DNA of 6,861 nucleotides from Oscillospiraceae bacterium (GTDB lineage Bacteria; Bacillota; Clostridia; Oscillospirales; Oscillospiraceae), in NCBI GenBank assembly GCA_031288675.1, contig JAITQY010000158.1, forward strand, positions 1 to 6,861. Direction: 5' to 3'. Within the stretch, counting starts at the first letter, position 1, and each line of letters starts with the position of its first letter. The position numbers and the translations under genes were made by a program. Shown here piece by piece: positions 6,247 through 6,861 of this stretch. Under the pieces are notes generated by a model. That model saw only the letters and a program-made list of their open reading frames with translations, was not told where the DNA came from and ran no database searches.

Positions 6247-6294
6247 TGCAGGACGTTAATCATTAAATATTAGTCATTAATCATTACACCTGCA
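6247..6294. repeat. AT-rich TTA-led heptad block bounded by a 6-base inverted repeat
   Basis: TTA recurs at 6256, 6263, 6270, 6277 and 6284, exactly 7 apart: TTAATCA, TTAAATA, TTAGTCA, TTAATCA, TTACACC. TGCAGG (6247-6252) and CCTGCA (6289-6294) form perfect outer arms. The period matches the three AGT blocks, and the unit TTAGTCA contains the AGTC core, so the two kinds look related. No T-run follows the arms, so this is not an obvious terminator. Confidence 0.65.
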
Positions 6295-6322
6295 TTATAG
6301 CACAAAGTTTCTGATTTGTCAA
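6294..6322 (-). promoter_or_regulatory. Consensus sigma-A promoter on the minus strand, reading left through the heptad repeats
   Basis: Read on the minus strand, TTGACA (plus 6317-6322) and TATAAT (plus 6294-6299) are separated by exactly 17 bases. TGC precedes the TATAAT, giving an extended -10. Transcription would start near 6287 and run leftward across the AT-rich heptads, the three AGT blocks and then antisense into the 3' end of ileS. No minus-strand gene with a ribosome binding site follows, so any product would be non-coding. The match is directly seen; activity is inferred. Confidence 0.65.
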
Positions 6323-6341
6323 AAGGGTATTTGCGTATAAT
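6316..6341 (+). promoter_or_regulatory. Possible promoter for lspA
   Basis: A perfect TATAAT (6336-6341) lies about 90 bases before the lspA start. The best -35 candidate, TTGTCA (6316-6321), is only 14 bases away, shorter than usual, and no good -35 exists at 16-18 bases. It overlaps the -35 of the leftward promoter, so the two could compete for polymerase. Confidence 0.4.
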
Positions 6342-6429
6342 CGTAAATAATTTATGAACACGCATTATGCAGTGAGCTGTACAGTTCGGAAATAACATTA
6401 TTATCTGAGAGATTGACGGGCAATTTTAT

Positions 6430-6861
6430 ATGAAACAACGGATTTATTATCTTTTGGTATTTGTGTTTTGGTTCGCGTTAGACCAAATTGCCAAGGTCGC
6501 CGTATGTAACTCAATGGAGGTCGGCGATAGCTTTGCCGTAATCCCTCATATAGCCGCAATCACGTATGTGCGCAATACAGGAGTTTCGTTCAGTTTGTTC
6601 GATAATTCCCCTGTGTTTATGGGTATCGTGAATGTGCTGGCGGCGGTGATTTGCGCCGGTATATTGGTGTATATAGTTATCTCAAAACGCACAAACGGCA
6701 GGTGGTATTTATACTCCGGACTGGCGCTTATTGCGGCGGGCGGAATAGGTAATTTTGCAGACCGTATGAGGCTTGGATATGTGATAGATATGTTTGAGCC
6801 GCTGTTCGTTAGGTTTGCGGTATTTAACGTTGCGGACATAGGTCTGACTTTCGGCGCAATT
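6430..6861 (+). CDS. lspA: Lipoprotein signal peptidase (signal peptidase II), partial at right edge
   Basis: An open frame of 144 codons runs to the window edge without a stop; the family is usually about 150-170 residues, so only the extreme C-terminus is missing. LspA is an inner-membrane aspartic protease that cuts the signal peptide of prolipoproteins after lipid attachment to the lipobox cysteine. It shows four hydrophobic segments: about 4-21, 60-86, 93-110 and 128 onward. Motifs present: LDQIAK in the first segment (Asp18), YVRNTGVSFSLF (Asn49), GGIGNFADR with catalytic Asp111, and FAVFNVADIG with catalytic Asp136. The ATG at 6430 is the first start after an in-frame stop at 6406-6408. 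Its Shine-Dalgarno is weak (ACGGG, 6416-6420). ileS-lspA adjacency is common in bacteria, but here a 346-base gap with its own promoters separates them. Confidence 0.95.
   Translation, partial: MKQRIYYLLVFVFWFALDQIAKVAVCNSMEVGDSFAVIPHIAAITYVRNTGVSFSLFDNSPVFMGIVNVLAAVICAGILVYIVISKRTNGRWYLYSGLALIAAGGIGNFADRMRLGYVIDMFEPLFVRFAVFNVADIGLTFGAI

Larger units (their letters stand above)
6084..6429. other. 346-base non-coding region between ileS and lspA
   Basis: No convincing open reading frame, tRNA or terminator with a T-run is visible on either strand. From left to right it holds three AGT-led heptad blocks, a G-rich link (about 6206-6240), an AT-rich TTA-led heptad block inside a short inverted repeat, a consensus promoter reading left, a weaker promoter reading right, and an 80-base lspA leader. 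The leader contains a small dyad (GAGCTGTACAGTTC, 6374-6387). Confidence 0.8.

Noticed and set aside
6206..6247. Intrinsic terminator after ileS
   Set aside because: Only a 5-base stem (AACGC 6220-6224 with GCGTT 6243-6247) is available and no T-run follows.
6075..6290. CRISPR array
   Set aside because: Units are 7 bases with no spacers and no cas gene; this is a short tandem repeat, not a CRISPR.
6374..6387. Operator-like dyad GAGCTGTACAGTTC in the lspA leader
   Set aside because: It is an imperfect 14-base palindrome with a G-T pair, and such short dyads occur by chance; noted only in the region description.

Overview
The window reads as a stretch of chromosome from a Gram-positive bacterium of the phylum Bacillota, most likely a clostridium. 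The evidence is the block yggS/ylmE - sepF/ylmF - divIVA - ileS - lspA, which is the Firmicutes division-gene neighbourhood. Purine-rich Shine-Dalgarno sequences, consensus sigma-A type promoters and balanced to moderate GC content agree with this. No phage, transposase, CRISPR, rRNA or tRNA gene was found. Every recognised gene lies on the plus strand.

Layout. Positions 1-179 are the last 58 codons of leuS (leucyl-tRNA synthetase). Ten bases on comes an alkaline-phosphatase-superfamily gene of the ApgM/proposed homoserine kinase type (190-1407). It overlaps yggS (PLP homeostasis protein, 1404-2102) by ATGA. After 53 bases comes sepF (2156-2683), whose stop codon abuts the start of divIVA (2684-3304). 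An 85-base gap with a strong inverted repeat precedes ileS (3390-6083). A 346-base non-coding stretch follows, then lspA (signal peptidase II, from 6430), which runs off the right edge.

How it works together. leuS-apgM-yggS-sepF-divIVA look like one tightly packed transcription unit. A consensus promoter (TTGACA, 17 bases, TATAAT) inside the 3' end of yggS could drive sepF-divIVA separately. SepF (FtsZ-ring membrane anchor) and DivIVA (curvature/pole scaffold) are the division pair. YggS, IleS and LspA are their usual neighbours. The ylmG and ylmH genes that lie between sepF and divIVA in Bacillus subtilis are absent.

Most unusual region: 6075-6341. It holds four clusters of degenerate 7-base tandem repeats: three AGT-led blocks, the first of which supplies the ileS stop codon, and one AT-rich TTA-led block inside an inverted repeat. 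Immediately to the right, on the minus strand, lies a second perfect consensus promoter with an extended -10 (TTGACA, 17 bases, TATAAT), firing leftward through the repeats and antisense to the ileS 3' end. A weaker rightward promoter for lspA overlaps its -35 box. No open reading frame explains the leftward promoter, so an unannotated non-coding or antisense RNA is the best candidate for something undescribed here.
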